Shown here in pieces: positions 33,039-45,285 of a stretch of DNA of 64,000 nt (the stretch's first letter is position 1; each line of letters begins with the position of its first letter). The stretch is from Brachypterus glaber. Lineage: Eukaryota > Arthropoda > Insecta > Coleoptera > Kateretidae. Below the pieces are notes generated by a model. The model was not told the origin of the DNA and ran no database searches. It saw only the letters and a program-made list of their open reading frames with translations. Both the position numbers and the translations under genes were made by a program. Location of the stretch: assembly GCA_958510825.1 (NCBI GenBank), contig OY294046.1, positions 43,815,794 through 43,879,793 of the forward strand, read 5' to 3'.

Positions 33039-34469
33039 TAGAATGTGAAAGAGCTAGTAAAATGGTACTTCTATGTAAATATGGTATTAACTTTAAATAG
33101 GCATCCCTACTTGTAGATTATCTCTAATCAAACACCGATTTGAATTACCATACCTAACAAACCCAGAAACTATAGACCTGCTATAACGATTACTAATCTG
33201 AATTTTGGTTAATTGGTGGAAAGTAAATCTTGCTAGTAGGTCCTATATAATTTAGGGAGCGACTAGGCGTAAACACAAAAATAAACATTTTTGCAAATAA
33301 CAAAAAAACTACACAGTGGATTTAATTGATTTATTTTTTAATTTGAAGCTTAAATCCTTAACTTTTATTTATTTAATTTAAGTTTCTGGTGCAAACATGT
33401 TTAAACTGGGTTTACATTGCTTAAATAGTCATTTAAATAATACAATTAAATAAAATTTTAACGAGTTAAAAAAGTATTGTCACATAAGTGACAAGTCTTG
33501 TCAATCATAAAAAAGTTAGTTACAGGGGTGGCACTAGCCCACCACTTAAAAAGTCCTTATTTACCAAAAAAACATAATTTCTCCTAAATGAGAAGACTTA
33601 TGATAAAAAATAAAAGACGGAATCAGTCACAATAAGTGTGGCTATTAGAATAAGTTTTAAAACTTATGGAAAGATTTGAGTTTGTGTTTAAATTGCAACA
33701 AAAAAGATCGAGTAAAAAAAACATGACTATTTAAGCAATGTAAACTCAGTTTAAACATGTTTCCAACAGAAACCTAAATTAAATAAATAAAAGTTTACGA
33801 TTTAAGCTTCAAATTAAAAAAAAAAAAAATCAATTAAATCCATTGCGTAGTTTTTTTGTTACTTGCAAAAATGTAAATTTTTAGAAAAAACCTTATATCT
33901 CCTAAACGAGAAAAGGAAAATTAAAAAATTTAAAAAGAGATTACTTCCATTTAATTAGGCTATAAAATCAATTAATTAAATTGTAAAAAAATATGCAGTG
34001 GCGAACCATGCGCATATCGAAAGGTGAAGTAAAAAAACATAGCTGTGCACTTTTCATTGCTGCCGGTATAAAAAAAGATGTTTGATAATTTTTATTCCAG
34101 TAAGTAAGAGCTAAAAGTTCAAGCTTCAAAATAAAAAAAAGATCGAATAAATCCATTAAATAGTTTTGGAGATATTTGCATTCAAAAATGTGTATTTTTT
34201 TAGGTGGGCCGATATTTTTGAGTAGAAGTGTAGAATGTGAAAGAGCTAGTAAAATGGTACTTCTATGTAAATATGGTATTAACTTTAAATAGGCATCCCT
34301 ACTTGTAGATTATCTCTAATCAAACACCGATTTGAATTACCATACCTAACAAACCCAGAAACTATAGACCTGCTATAACGATTACTAATCTGAATTTTGG
34401 TTAATTGGTGGAAAGTAAATCTTGCTAGTAGGTCCTATATAATTTAGGGAGCGACTAGGCGTAAACACA
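32087..34469. repeat. Near-perfect 1.19 kb tandem duplication
   Basis: From AAAATAAACATTTTTGCAAA the sequence at 32087-33277 is repeated at 33278-34469. It appears identical except for one extra A in an A-run near 33820 (the offset changes from 1191 to 1192). The unit starts inside the palindromic element and runs past its right end to GACTAGGCGTAAACACA. The junction has only one to a few bases of homology. It is either very recent or an assembly artefact. Confidence 0.9.
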
Positions 34470-34611
34470 GGTTTTCAAGGTATGTTTTACGTCATAAATG
34501 TATTAGCATAAAAAACCAAACTTGCGAAAAAAAAACCGACGTAAACCAACGATTAAAAAAAGTTAGGAGGTTAAGTTTACTTACATATCTTTAGATTATA
34601 CAACAATTACA

Positions 34612-34867
34612 TTACATGTTTGTTTAACCTCGTACTATTCTACTTAATTAAGCATCTCCTAAGCCCAGGACTTGTGTGGGCTAGTAGTAGAGGGAACCAC
34701 CCGCTTATACTGACTTTCGAACCAGTTTTTATAGGGAGTGTCCGCTTCACTTACGCCTTCGCCAAATTTCAATTAATAATTATAATTAACTGAAAAAGAC
34801 AAATCGGCGCCAGTGAGAATCAAACTCACGCTAGTAGAATAGGTAGACCACTACAACAATCCTTCCA
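34612..34867 (-). mobile_element. tRNA-derived SINE, copy 4
   Basis: The minus-strand head GGAAGGATTGTTGTAGTGGT is shortened between the A and B boxes. It is followed by GTGAGTTTGATTCTCACTGG and the common body. The tail GTACGAGGTTAAACAAACAT with TGTAATGTAA matches copy 1. Confidence 0.85.
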
Positions 34868-35229
34868 ATGCTAAACCATTTGTACGTTTAGTCACTTTGT
34901 ATAAGTTAGGGGTTAATTGTGGTTATCTACAACGGTACTATTTTTCGTTTCATCAAAATTTCCACCAGGGGTAAATTTATTAGTAAATTTTGGTGCTCTG
35001 CCCCAACGATGTCCCCTTTGGTACGCCCCTGACCAAAAGTGGTTTTCGGGATAAAGATGTCATGTGTTTTACTTTTGGCGCATGAAATTGATGAGTCATA
35101 CTAAACAGATAAGTATTTTTACTTTCCCCAAGGAAAGTCTTGCGTTAGTAAAAAAAAATCGAAAAATTTTTATTGCTTTTTTTTACGGTTCTGTACGTTT
35201 TATATCCAAAAAATATGATTTCCGTCAAA

Positions 35230-35365
35230 AAAAATTCTGTCTGTCGGTCGGTCGGTCTGTGGGTTTGTGTGTCCGGGAAATTTGTGACCACGATATCTCA
35301 AGAACGCTTCAGGCTAAAGACTTTAAATTTGGACCACAGATAGATTATCCAAAGTTCTAGGCTGG
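35230..35365 (+). repeat. CTGTCGGTCGGTC repeat with a conserved downstream block
   Basis: CTGTCTGTCGGTCGGTCGGTC is followed by TTTGTGACCACGATATCTC and then ACTTTAAATTTGGACCACAG. The same two-part layout occurs at 16190, 40410 and 42380. At 40.4 kb the downstream block reads ACTTAAAATTTGGGCCATAG. Confidence 0.65.
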
Positions 35366-36640
35366 GATTGTTTTTCGTAAATATCGGGTTGTGGTAAGGG
35401 GGTAAAATGGGGTAAAAACAATTTATTTCAAAAACACATTTTTCTCTATTTATTTTTCGTTTTAAGGAAAAAGAAACTTTTTTTGAAAAAAAAAATTGAT
35501 TTTTTTTTATTTTTGTTTTTGTTTTTGATTTTAATAAACCTAGGGCTATAGGGGAAAGTATTATTTTGTTGGAAGCAGTATTTTTATACCGATTACAATT
35601 ATTTTATTTTATTTTTCGGATATTAAAAGATAAACTTTAGTTCTATACTTTATGGTACATTATTTTACAAGTCTTCCTAAGGACTGAGGTCAAATTTTTC
35701 GACAAGCGAGTCATTGATGCTCGTCCAGCAAACAATAAAAAATAATCATTCATTATTAGCATTTTAATTACATTTCAATCATCATCATGACAATGATGAA
35801 CATTAAGAATAATAAAATTTAATTACAGACTCTTTGCCGGCAAAAAAAAAAGAATTTTGAATTTAACATGAGAATTTGGTATTAGCATATTGCTTGATTA
35901 ATTTTTTTTGCGATTAAAAACAATTAAATTACTTTGAAAGTAAAATGGAAAACATGTGTTGCTAACATTTTATTTCCTTAAGTGGCAATATTTATTTAAA
36001 CATAAACTCGTAATACACTCCTTTCTAGTTTAACACCCCCCCCCCCCAATATTTTTATTATTTTCTTACATTTTTATTTTACTTCTTTTTTTTTATTTTT
36101 CCTATTTTTCTCTTCATATTTTTCTTCTTTTTTTTTCTTGTTCTTCGCTGTAGCTAACTGTAGCTACAGATAGGTATACCTAGCATTTTTTTTTAAATTA
36201 CTTCCTGTGAAAAAAATAATAAAAAAACGTTTTCCTTCATATTTATTTAAATGAAATCCTATTTCTTCATATTTTACTGCAAAATGAAATTATTTCTTTA
36301 AAATTAGTTTAACCAAGTAAGCGGAATGTTTAAATCTACTGTAAATTAATTTGAATTATTCAGGTATGATGATCATCTAGCTATCTGGGTGGTTTTATAC
36401 TGGATGTTTTCAGTACTGAGTCATACATTTTAAAAATCAAAATTTTGGCATGTTATTCTTCATCAATAATATGCAAAAAAAATAAATAAATTGCAATAGA
36501 GCGCAATATCACTCAGCATCAAGGGGTAGGGGGTCTAATATTGTCAAAAAAGCATCACGTAATTTATAGACAGCCCCTAGCTTGTTGGTTTGGACTGGTA
36601 TGCTGACTGACAAAATTTGTTTTGTTAGCTTTAATAATAA
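35366..36640. other. No gene found; poly-C and poly-T tracts
   Basis: Mostly T-rich sequence. A C run of about 14 bases lies near 36034, next to a long TTTTTATT/TTCTT tract to about 36140. CTGTAGCTAACTGTAGCTAC near 36149 is a short direct repeat. Nothing coding is supported. Confidence 0.45.
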
Positions 36641-36658
36641 TAATTTAATAATAATAAT

Positions 36659-36985
36659 TTGATAACTTTTTCACAATCAGTTTTAATAGTCGCAGTATCT
36701 GGGGCTGCTGATGGCTTCATAGTAAGAATACAAAATTATATGAAATTATCATTCAAAAAATGCAGAAATTATAAACATGCTATTGATGGTTTACGCAGAA
36801 TATACATGGAAGAAAGTTGGCACAAAATGTTTGTTGAAGCTTCCATTACATCTACAAGAGCTGTTTATGAATGTGGGGCAGTTGTCCTTTTACGATCAAA
36901 TTAAAATAAAGTTGTTGAACATGGCATTTGTGGACACTATTTATACGCATTTTATGGCAGGCTCGCTCACGATGCGATACTTTGA
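36659..36985 (+). pseudogene. Degraded mitochondrial dicarboxylate carrier (SLC25A10-like) fragment
   Basis: The intact protein exchanges dicarboxylates for phosphate across the inner mitochondrial membrane. The frame reads VAVSGAADGFIVRIQN and then CRNYKHAIDGLRRIYMEE, close to the RRNYKHAxDGLxRVxxEEG loop of insect dicarboxylate carriers. After TSTRAV it shifts by one base (about 36860-36870) to MNVGQLSFYDQIKIKLL and VDTIYTHFMAGSL. Compared with the family, about eight residues between GGF and VRxQN are missing. This removes the PxDxxxxR carrier signature, so the copy cannot work. Only the middle of the roughly 300-residue protein remains, without introns over 330 bp. It is either an old processed copy or a decayed exon. 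Confidence is high for a carrier and moderate for the subtype. Confidence 0.75.
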
Positions 36986-37807
36986 ATTTACAACTTTCAA
37001 AATCACAGAAAAAAGTAATAAAAAAGTTTAACAACATTTTTAAATGACGGTGTTTTAACCCAGTGAGAGGCAAAGGTCGAAACATGTGTCCGGAGGTGTA
37101 CAAAAAGAGCAGAAGACAGAAATGATTGTTGCTAACGTACCTAATTTTAAAGAACCAACCATACCAAAGAATATTACCCCCCAGAATCAGCTTCCAAAAA
37201 TACATGTAAACCTGGCTTGGAAGCAGATTTAACTAAACCTGCATGGAAAAAAGCGAAACAATTGAGGCTGGAAAGGAAAAAAGAAAAGGATTTGAAAAGA
37301 GGGATGAGTTTGGAAAAGTTAAACATGAACAACTAACAAAAATCGTTATATTATATTTAATTTCAAGATGAAGTGGGTGTAAACAAACGCACTTGAATAC
37401 AACGGATTTAGTGACAGGGTAGGACTCAAAACAAAATATTTCTATATGACGGTCCATTGTAATGATTTGTAAGCTTCATCGCAAGTGCTCACGTACTTAA
37501 TTTTCTACATCGGAGTGTTTTAACCAATAAAACTACGGACCCGCTACCGTCGTGGGCGATTCTTTTGTTTACATCCACTGCATCTTGGACTTGAATTTAC
37601 TATAGCAGATTTAATAATAATCCAAAAAAGTTGATATATCACCCTGTATATTAAATTGCCCAAGACTAAATTATTTTTTCATAGTAATTAAAATAGTTTA
37701 TTAAATACCACGAGTCATCGATGTATTAAATTATAATTTTATTATTCTTAATAATTAATCGCGTTAACTGAAATTATCTCGTTAGTTCCAATATTCTTTA
37801 ATAATTA
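36986..37807. other. No gene found; element-end fragments
   Basis: ACAGGGTAGGACTCAAAA near 37417 matches the centre of the 19.2-20.4 kb palindrome (AGGGTAGGACTCAAAATATT). GATATATCACCCTGTATATT near 37634 resembles a solo right end of the CAGSSTGWTCC family. The frames here are short, and I cannot support them. Confidence 0.45.
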
Positions 37808-38950
37808 CCAAGTCGTGAAGATATGTAATGCTTCGCATTCCATAGTATACTATCTTCACAGTGAATAGTATATTGCGTTTTTACTTGATATACTTTACAC
37901 AATATAATTTATTTGATCTATATCTTTTTTTTTGTTTATAAATAGTTCAATATTGCTATAAATACACCCATCAAGCAAAGAAACGTTACCCGCAAATTTT
38001 ATCGAAGTTTTCCTTCTATTTATTATAAATTGGCACCCCCTATAACTTTTTTATTATTCTTTTTTTTTAATTGGTAAGAATATTTCTATTTATTAAAACA
38101 ATATTTTCTGAAAATTTAGAGTTTCTTCCATTTTTTATATTCTTTTAAAAGTTTGGACCTATACCTTTTTTTTGTGGATTTTTTTTCAAAGTTAGTAGGA
38201 TAGATGCTTTTTAAAATAGTTATTTGCGCTCCTAATAGAGGTAAGTGAATTTTTTTGTGTGAGGTCGTATTTTGTGGACTGAAGCGGAGCTGAGGTCCAT
38301 AAATACCACCGAATACAGAAAAAAGAGTAACGCATTGCGGTTTTCTCTCTACCAAGAGTTAAAATCTTATTTTTGACATTTATATGTGTGACATTTATAT
38401 GTGTGACAATTCAACAAAACATTTTTTTATGGAATCGCTCTATAAAATTAAAATTAGTAGTCTTGTGTCTAGATGTCCCCCTGTAAGTATCGTACACTTA
38501 GTGTCCTTGCGCGGTAAATCGTTTTTTCTGTCTTTAGTTACGGTTTTGTTTGTATTGATTTCATCTACCACTATTTATGCTAGATATAGCACTTTCCATT
38601 ACTGTCGACTTCTTGATTAAGTAATGTCAACTTACTTAGTTGGTAGTAAGAAAAAGTAATATTCCTAAAAAAAATAAAAAAATCCGACATTTCCTCATAA
38701 CTTTTTTTGGGGGGGTTATTTTCAATGGGGAACTTCCTCTCATAGAACCTTGTTTTTCCTGAAAGTTTCGAGTCATTCGGATTATTCGTTTTTGGGTTTT
38801 GCTTACAGAAAACGGACGGACGGACAGACCGACATTTTCAAAGTTTCTAATTTTTTCATGAAACACATTTGTGTCCAAAATTTTTTGTCTAGGACTTTTT
38901 TTGACGATTTTGAAAAAACTCTAAACTACCGTATTATACTCTTCTAGCGC
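37808..38950. repeat. 1.1 kb interspersed repeat, the least interrupted copy
   Basis: It begins near CGTGAAGATATGTAATGC, with TATCTTCACAGTGAATAGTA soon after, and ends near CCGTATTATACTCTTCTAGC followed by GCGTAAGCGCGC. The interior 38205-38660 matches the arms and core at 22.2-23.5 kb and 26.9-27.05 kb. A (GACG)n-like tract (ACGGACGGACGGACAGACC) lies at about 38812. Other copies: 345, 20880, 44080 and 46370. No coding sequence is evident; family unknown. Confidence 0.65.
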
Positions 38951-39907
38951 GTAAGCGCGCTGTGAAGATTTTAATAATGACTGTTCCTTTCTGTAACTTT
39001 AAAAGTTTAATCAGGTTGGTCATGATTATTAAAAATAAACTATTTTTAAATTAACTGAATTAAAAATAATAATAATTAATAATAATTTTATTTATTTAGG
39101 ATATAAAGCGGTCAATTAAAATTATATATATCGTGATAGACCACCAGAGACTTCGTCAGTAAATATATTATGAAATTTTGACAAAAATTACCAAAAATTA
39201 AACTCATTTCGGCGTTAACTTTATAACCGGACTGTTGTAAACAATATTTGGTTATTGCTTTTTTGAAATAAAAAAAAAAACATAAACATATAGCATTTTA
39301 TTAGATTTCATAAATAAATCTGCAAGAATCAGATCTGTACAAAAAAAAAACAAAAATTATAATTAGTAACACAACGTTTTCATGTAAGTTTGCTATTTGG
39401 ATATAATTACAACAGGGGCGAAGCATATGGAGTTATTATTTTCTTTGACGAGAAACTTGAATATCTATCTTATCAAATTAGTTTTCTACTCAAGCTTTTA
39501 GTACACTAGAATGAAATCATTCGAGATTACTAAAAGCCGGACGCAAACAAATTTGATATACTATTTTATCTACGTTCTATAGCCCAAAGCTTAAAAAAAA
39601 ACGAAAAAAAAAAAAAAATAATTATATCGTAATTTACTTGATAATAAAAAAAAGTACTGTGAAAATTAAAAAAAAAGCATTCGGGTTTTATAATATCTGC
39701 AAAAAGCTCGAGTGTTGGATTGTGAACAGTATTTAACCTATAGGTTTAGGCCTAGATAGATGTGAGCTTCATACTAAGTAGAACGAAGATAATAGTTACT
39801 TATGCTACAAGAGAGGAAACTAGGAGTTTGCCCATGACAAAATTAGCTATGAGGCTGAAGGCAGAGTGGGTTAATTTTAGAGACGGCAATATTAGTTTAA
39901 TCATGGG
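38951..39907. other. No gene found
   Basis: AT-rich sequence containing an A-run cluster near 39592-39620. The 74-codon frame at 39762-39986 runs into the hAT element's left end and is therefore not a gene. Confidence 0.4.
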
Positions 39908-40968
39908 CAGTGATCGGACTTTGGTTTTTTTGTTTTTTATCAGGGTCGTCTTAAGGAATACAAAGAATAATTTCATAAAACATTAAAAGTAACAAAAATA
40001 CATTATTATTGTTATGTAATTCTTGTTTTGTTTTAATTTTGTTCTTTTGTATGTTTGCATTATTTTAAATATTCCCGTGAAATCAAACTAAGTTAAATAC
40101 ATACAGTCAAATAAAATAAAAAGTAAAACAAAAAACAGTCTACAAATAAATATGCTTTTTCCTTTTTTTAGGATAAGCGAACGAATTCCATTATTCTGTG
40201 TTGTTCCTAGGTTGTTAAATATAAAATAGAAATTAAACCACTTATTACATGTATACAATGTAATAAATTTACCTTTTTAAGTGTAACTAATTTTTAACTA
40301 AAGCAACTGTTTGTTTTTTCAATATTACTTTGATGCGTTAGTAATTAAAAAATAAATTGCTTTTTAACGTTTTATACAGAAACACAAAAAATCTGTAAGA
40401 AAAATCTGTCTATCTCTCTGAATGGGAAATTTGTGACTACAATAACTCAATTGAGTTCTAAGAATGCTAAGGACTTAAAATTTGGGCCATAGGTTCCTTA
40501 TCCAAAGTTTTAGATTAAGATCTATTTTGATAAAAACTGGGTAAAACTATTTTTTTTTCAATTTTTTTTTTAGTTTTTTGAATAAATAAATGCTTAAAAC
40601 AAAAATATGAAAAAACAATATTTTTTGTTATAATGAACCTATAAAACATGTAGTGAGTAATACCTAAAGCGCCAGCCGCATAACTAGCGTAAAACATTAC
40701 AGTGCCGTAATTGGCTTGATGTGCTGTCAAATGTCTTGTACGCATAGCTTTTAAAATTATGAGGCTTTCATAGTTGTGGATGGCGGCTAACTTACTACGC
40801 TGCAGATACGAATTAGACCGAAATTACGCGAATCGTACTCGAATTGATATAATCTACTTTTTGCCACGCTCGAGCGCGCTCTTGCAAATTCTTTTCTCGG
40901 CAGCAGTTTTTTTTAACACCATGTTTCCTTAATGTGGACCTGTTAAAAAATCCAAAGTCCGATCACTG
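39908..40968. mobile_element. Non-autonomous hAT element, 1,061 bp, 8-bp target duplication
   Basis: The left end CAGTGATCGGACTTTGG is perfectly inverted at the right end as CCAAAGTCCGATCACTG (17 bp), followed inward by T and A runs. The flanks are ATCATGGG (39900-39907) and ATCATGAG (40969-40976): eight bases with one difference. CAG...CTG ends with 8-bp duplications are diagnostic of hAT elements. No transposase domain is visible, so movement would have needed a helper. The right sub-terminal 150 bp is distinctly richer in GC (CCACGCTCGAGCGCGCTC). Confidence 0.88.
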
Positions 40969-42350
40969 ATCATGAGTGAAATTCAAAGTTTTATCCAATA
41001 AATAGCTTAGAAATTCATATTTTATTAAAAATTATTATTATTTAGAAGAAAATGTTTGGACAAGTGACAATTAAGTGGGTAAAATAAATAATTTTCCAAT
41101 CTGTAAAGTAAAAAAAAAACATGTTAATGAGTTTATTTATTGAAAATAATGATAGTAATATTCAATTATCTGTATGTATTGGATAAAAGCACTTAAATTA
41201 CTGACTTGGCTAGACTAGGATAGTTGCAAACGTGAGTTATGTTGCTTTCCTCACAATTCAGATATGTCCAAAAAAATACCTTTTTTTTAATCCTCGGCAT
41301 AAAAATCTAAATATCTATTTATGAAGTACCCAATAAAATCAATTGATTACAATTAAGACTAACTAAAGATAATTCTAAATTCGTATATATTTCCTGGATT
41401 AAAGTCTATAGGCAGATTTGTGTCAACAGGGAAACGGAAGTTAAGGTAAAGTAATTCCGCCTAATATTTAATTAATAATATCTATGTCAAACTGTCGAAA
41501 TAGCGAGGTGGTTTTGTCGATGGGGGAAACAACCAAACAGTTTAATAAACGTCATCTTGAAAGTTTCAGATTCCTAATGAGAAAATCGAAAATAGATTTG
41601 ACTTATTTAGACTATTTCACAAACAATATATAAGCTAATCTAAACCTTGCATTTTTAGTTTCTTGACCAATTAGATCAAAATGTATCTGATAATTTTTGC
41701 ACATGTGCAATTCTCACTTGGTTACTATAGAAACAAGAAACTGGCATCTTAATAAATATTTTTGCATTTTTTTTTGTTTTTTTTTTTTAATTTGTGAAGC
41801 TTAGCTTTAGTTGATTTATTTTTATTGATAAGCAATATAAATACTTATTTTATTACCAAAACATTCTAGGTACAAACCCTAATTAATTTCAGATAATATA
41901 TTATATTTTATGCACTTTCCATCTTAAAAGCTTTAAATCACTGATATTCATAAATTTTAATTTATTTTATTGAATCTTGGTGTTAAAATCAGGCCACTCA
42001 AAACTAATTTAAACACTTATTTATTAAAAATATATTTACAGTAAAGAAGTAAATAATTTACTTCTTTTAAATGACGAAAATCATACATCAAAATTTGATG
42101 TCAAAAAGTCATTTAATGACTTCGTTGGTACCAGTACAGCGTTGCCAAACTTTATTAGAAACCGATCTCAAATTTTCTTTTTACGGGTGGAAACAACCCT
42201 TATTTGTGTGTATTTTTGTTTTTGCTTTCCCATTTTAATGTTTTCAAAATTTTGGAAACCCCTTGTATTCCAGCAAAAAAATTCAATTTTTTTTTGCGTA
42301 CTTTTTCATTTTATGACGTTTTATGTCTATATAAATATATTTTGAGCAAA
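40969..42350. other. No gene found; short palindrome
   Basis: AT-rich and unassigned. A perfect palindromic stretch, GAAGTAAATAATTTACTTC, lies near 42046-42064. The 67-codon frame at 42142-42345 is Phe/Cys-rich from T runs and matches nothing. Confidence 0.4.
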
Positions 42351-42379
42351 AAAAAATAGTCGGTCGGTGAATCGGTTGG

Positions 42380-42485
42380 TAGATCTTTTGGTTGATCGGT
42401 CGGTCCCTCGGTCGGTCGATCGGTGGGTCGACTTTTTTCGTCCGTCGTCGTGCCCGAGAAATCTTGTGGATACGATAACTTATGA
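42380..42485 (+). repeat. CGGT/GATCGGTCGG repeat with a conserved block
   Basis: TTGATCGGTCGGTCCCTCGG and related units run to about 42435, followed by GTGGATACGATAACTTATGA. This is the same layout as at 16190 and 35230. Confidence 0.65.
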
Positions 42486-42883
42486 ACTCCTTAAGCTAAC
42501 TAATAATAATCTGTATTTTATTTAAATCCAGTCATGTTACAATGTGCTGGAATAATCCACTAGATCGTAGACTATTACTATTATTTTGATATTTTTAATC
42601 CGTATATGGGCAAAAAAATAGGCGTTAGATTGGATATTTCCAAAGCCGCTGTAGAAAATCACCTTGTAGGTAATTACGTATGGGCCCACCTTTAATAAGT
42701 ATTTTTTAAATAGATGATTACACACTTTGTCTTTTAAACAATCCGTTTAAACCTAAGGGGAAGCTGTTTAACACCGTTTGAACTGGTTTGTCTCATTAAG
42801 GCATTCCGTCATGAGGCCTGAGCACACTGCTCTGTTTTCTAAATTCGGCGGACAAAATCTATAAAGTTTTAAACTGAATTATT

Positions 42884-43127
42884 CACTGACAAAACAGTTT
42901 ATTTTTGTCAACAAGATATTTGGTTGGATATGGCCAATTAAATTATTTGGTTGTGACAAATAAATTTTATTTCAGTCAAACAAACTATTTTATTTCCATT
43001 AATAAATCATTTTGAAATTAAAATATTTGTTTATATGAAGTAAATATTTATTTTACTAAAATAAAAATTGTTATTCACAACCAAATAATTTAATTAGCCA
43101 TTTCCAAATAAATCCTTTTTATCAGTG
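42884..43127. mobile_element. MITE with CACTGATAAAA termini, copy 2 (244 bp)
   Basis: CACTGACAAAACAGTTTATT at the left and CCTTTTTATCAGTG at the right. The interior matches copy 1 closely (TTGGTTGGATATGGCCAATT). TA follows the right end; the left flank reads TT, perhaps mutated. Confidence 0.8.
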
Positions 43128-44079
43128 TATATGAGCTTGTGTGGGTATTGTTTGACATACGGTTCTAAAGCTATCGAAAAATCGGTGCATTTTTTGCTCC
43201 TACCTCCCCCTTTGTTCATAGGTTTCTTACTGTGTAAAAGACTAAACATATAAGGTTTCACAAGAATCGAGAAATTGAGATTTATTGTTTTGTCTTGTAT
43301 CAATTTCGAGAAAAAAATCGGGAAAAAGTGTAATTTGAAAAATCAAGAAGAAAAAAGAACACGCCGCGTCGCGACCCATCGTTAAGAGTTGAGACTTTTG
43401 ACAGGGCCGAAGATATGGGGGAGGAATGGGAGGAAAGCCTCCCCCACCTATCTTAAAACTCAAAAACGTTAAAAATTTCATGGGTTAAAAATAAAAGTTG
43501 TAATTTTAGCAGTAGTGGGAACGTTGTTTTTTTAGTCGAAAACTTTTTTTAGAGGGGAAAAAGTTGTAATTTCAGACTAAAAAAGTTTTTGACCTTCTTG
43601 CACCCACTAAATCTTATTTGCTACGGCCCTGCACCTACCACTTAAAAGTTTTAAGTAAGTTATCTATACACAAGTTATGAAAATTAAGAATCATTTTCAA
43701 TAATAAAAACTTTCCTGGTTGGTTAGGATGTTGCGACATGTGAAACTAAGGTATCTGTTTATCTGTAAAGTTAGGATTTACAATACTAATTACTTTTAAG
43801 TAAAAACCAATATTTACAGGTAAACCTATAAAAAAATAAAAATAAATTAAATGCATTTACCATGGTAAATTTTGCTAATAGCATTGTTTACACTTGAAGA
43901 GCTGCTTCAAACCAGTGTTAGGACTGATGACTTGATTATTTTCGAGAATATTTTATATTTGCAGTTTTGGCGAAGACGCAAATAAAAAGCACTACATATA
44001 CCTAGATTTACTCAATCATCAACAATAAACTAATTAAGAATTTAACCATTGAAATTGAATGATTATTATATTATAACAA
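43128..44079. other. No gene found
   Basis: Contains a less AT-rich patch at 43360-43450 (GCCGCGTCGCGACCC) and an imperfect inverted pair around AGTCGAAAACTTTTTTTAG (about 43534) and CTAAAAAAGTTTTTGAC (about 43576). The open frames are Lys/Pro-rich and unconvincing. Confidence 0.4.
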
Positions 44080-44761
44080 TCCGTGAATATATGTAATACT
44101 ACGCATTGCATTATATACTATTCACAGTAAATGCTATATTGCATTTTCCCAAATACTTAAAAAAAAAATAATAAAAAAAATAAATAAAAAGAAAATTACA
44201 TTTTTTTTACAAAATCTTTTTTTGAAAAACAAAGATTTTTAAAAATCTTTAAAAAACAAATAATAAAATAAAATAAAAAAAAACAAAATCTTTCAAAATT
44301 TTTCCTTTTTTTTATTTTTTTTTTGGAAAAACGAAAGAAAACAAAAAAAATAAATTTTTTTAATCTTTTTTTTATTTTCTTTTTGCCAAAAACGAAAATT
44401 GAAAAAAAATTAAAAAAATATTATAATTTTAAATTTTTTTAAATAGTTTAACAACCCCTTAACTTTTTTGTTTTTGGGGGGATACTTTTAAAATTGGTAG
44501 AATTGATCCTTATAATAAATGTATGTTTTCCTGGAAAAATTACGTTAATCGAAATGTTCTTTCGGCTTTTTTCAATTTTTTTAAAAGTTTAACCCCCAAA
44601 ACTTTTTTATTTTAGTGGGGACCTGTAAAATGGGTAGAATTTAAGCTTATAATAAAAGTACTTTTTCCCGAAAGAATTACGTTAATCGGACTTTTATTTA
44701 AAGCCCCCATAACTTTTTTGTCTAGAACGATTTTTGATTTTTTTTTTGAAAATTCGAAAAA
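44080..44761. repeat. Interspersed repeat fragment (family of 37808-38950)
   Basis: It starts AATCCGTGAATATATGTAAT and includes TATTCACAGTAAATGCTATA with TTGCATTTTCCCAAATA, as at 20.9-21.2 kb. It then becomes a very A/T-homopolymeric stretch. The block containing CCCATAACTTTTTTG recurs three times (about 44456, 44597 and 44704), a short diverged tandem. Confidence 0.6.
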
Positions 44762-45232
44762 ACGTTCCTATAAAGGCTAATCCGGAAATGAGTTCTAAGG
44801 GAGCTACGGCTCTTTAAAATTATAATAAAAATAACGTTTTTAATTAATAACTATTGTTTCCTTTAAGCTAGAGCGACGGGCTTTTGCATGTGTACTAGTA
44901 TTAATAAGGGCAATGAGTTCATGTTAATTAACTTTTTTGAATTTATCCAGAGGCGTGCCCAGACGGACAAAATATGTGAGGCTTAACACATTTTTGCCCC
45001 AAACTTTTTTATGTGTATCTTTTTTTGATTTTTTATTATAAATATAGATTCCTTCAGTAAAAATACATGAAAAATGTCATATAGTGTAACACTGTAGGAG
45101 CAACAGTTTTCAAAAAAAATGCAATTTAGAGGAAGTAACATTTTGTGCCACTAAAAACGTTACTTTTTAAAGGCTATGACTCCTTTAATATTAAATTTAG
45201 GTGTTTTGGTGAAGAAAACTTTTTGCTTAGTT

Positions 45233-45285
<53 letters not shown>

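Noticed and set aside
32776..34156. Two identical 62-codon frames
   Set aside because: Both lie in the arm of a palindromic element inside a near-perfect tandem duplication; identity reflects the duplication, not selection.
36852..37205. 117-codon minus-strand frame
   Set aside because: It is antisense to the dicarboxylate-carrier remnant, which matches a known family on the plus strand.
42142..42345. 67-codon Phe/Cys-rich frame resembling a membrane peptide
   Set aside because: The hydrophobicity comes from T runs; there is no Kozak-like context, family match or second copy.
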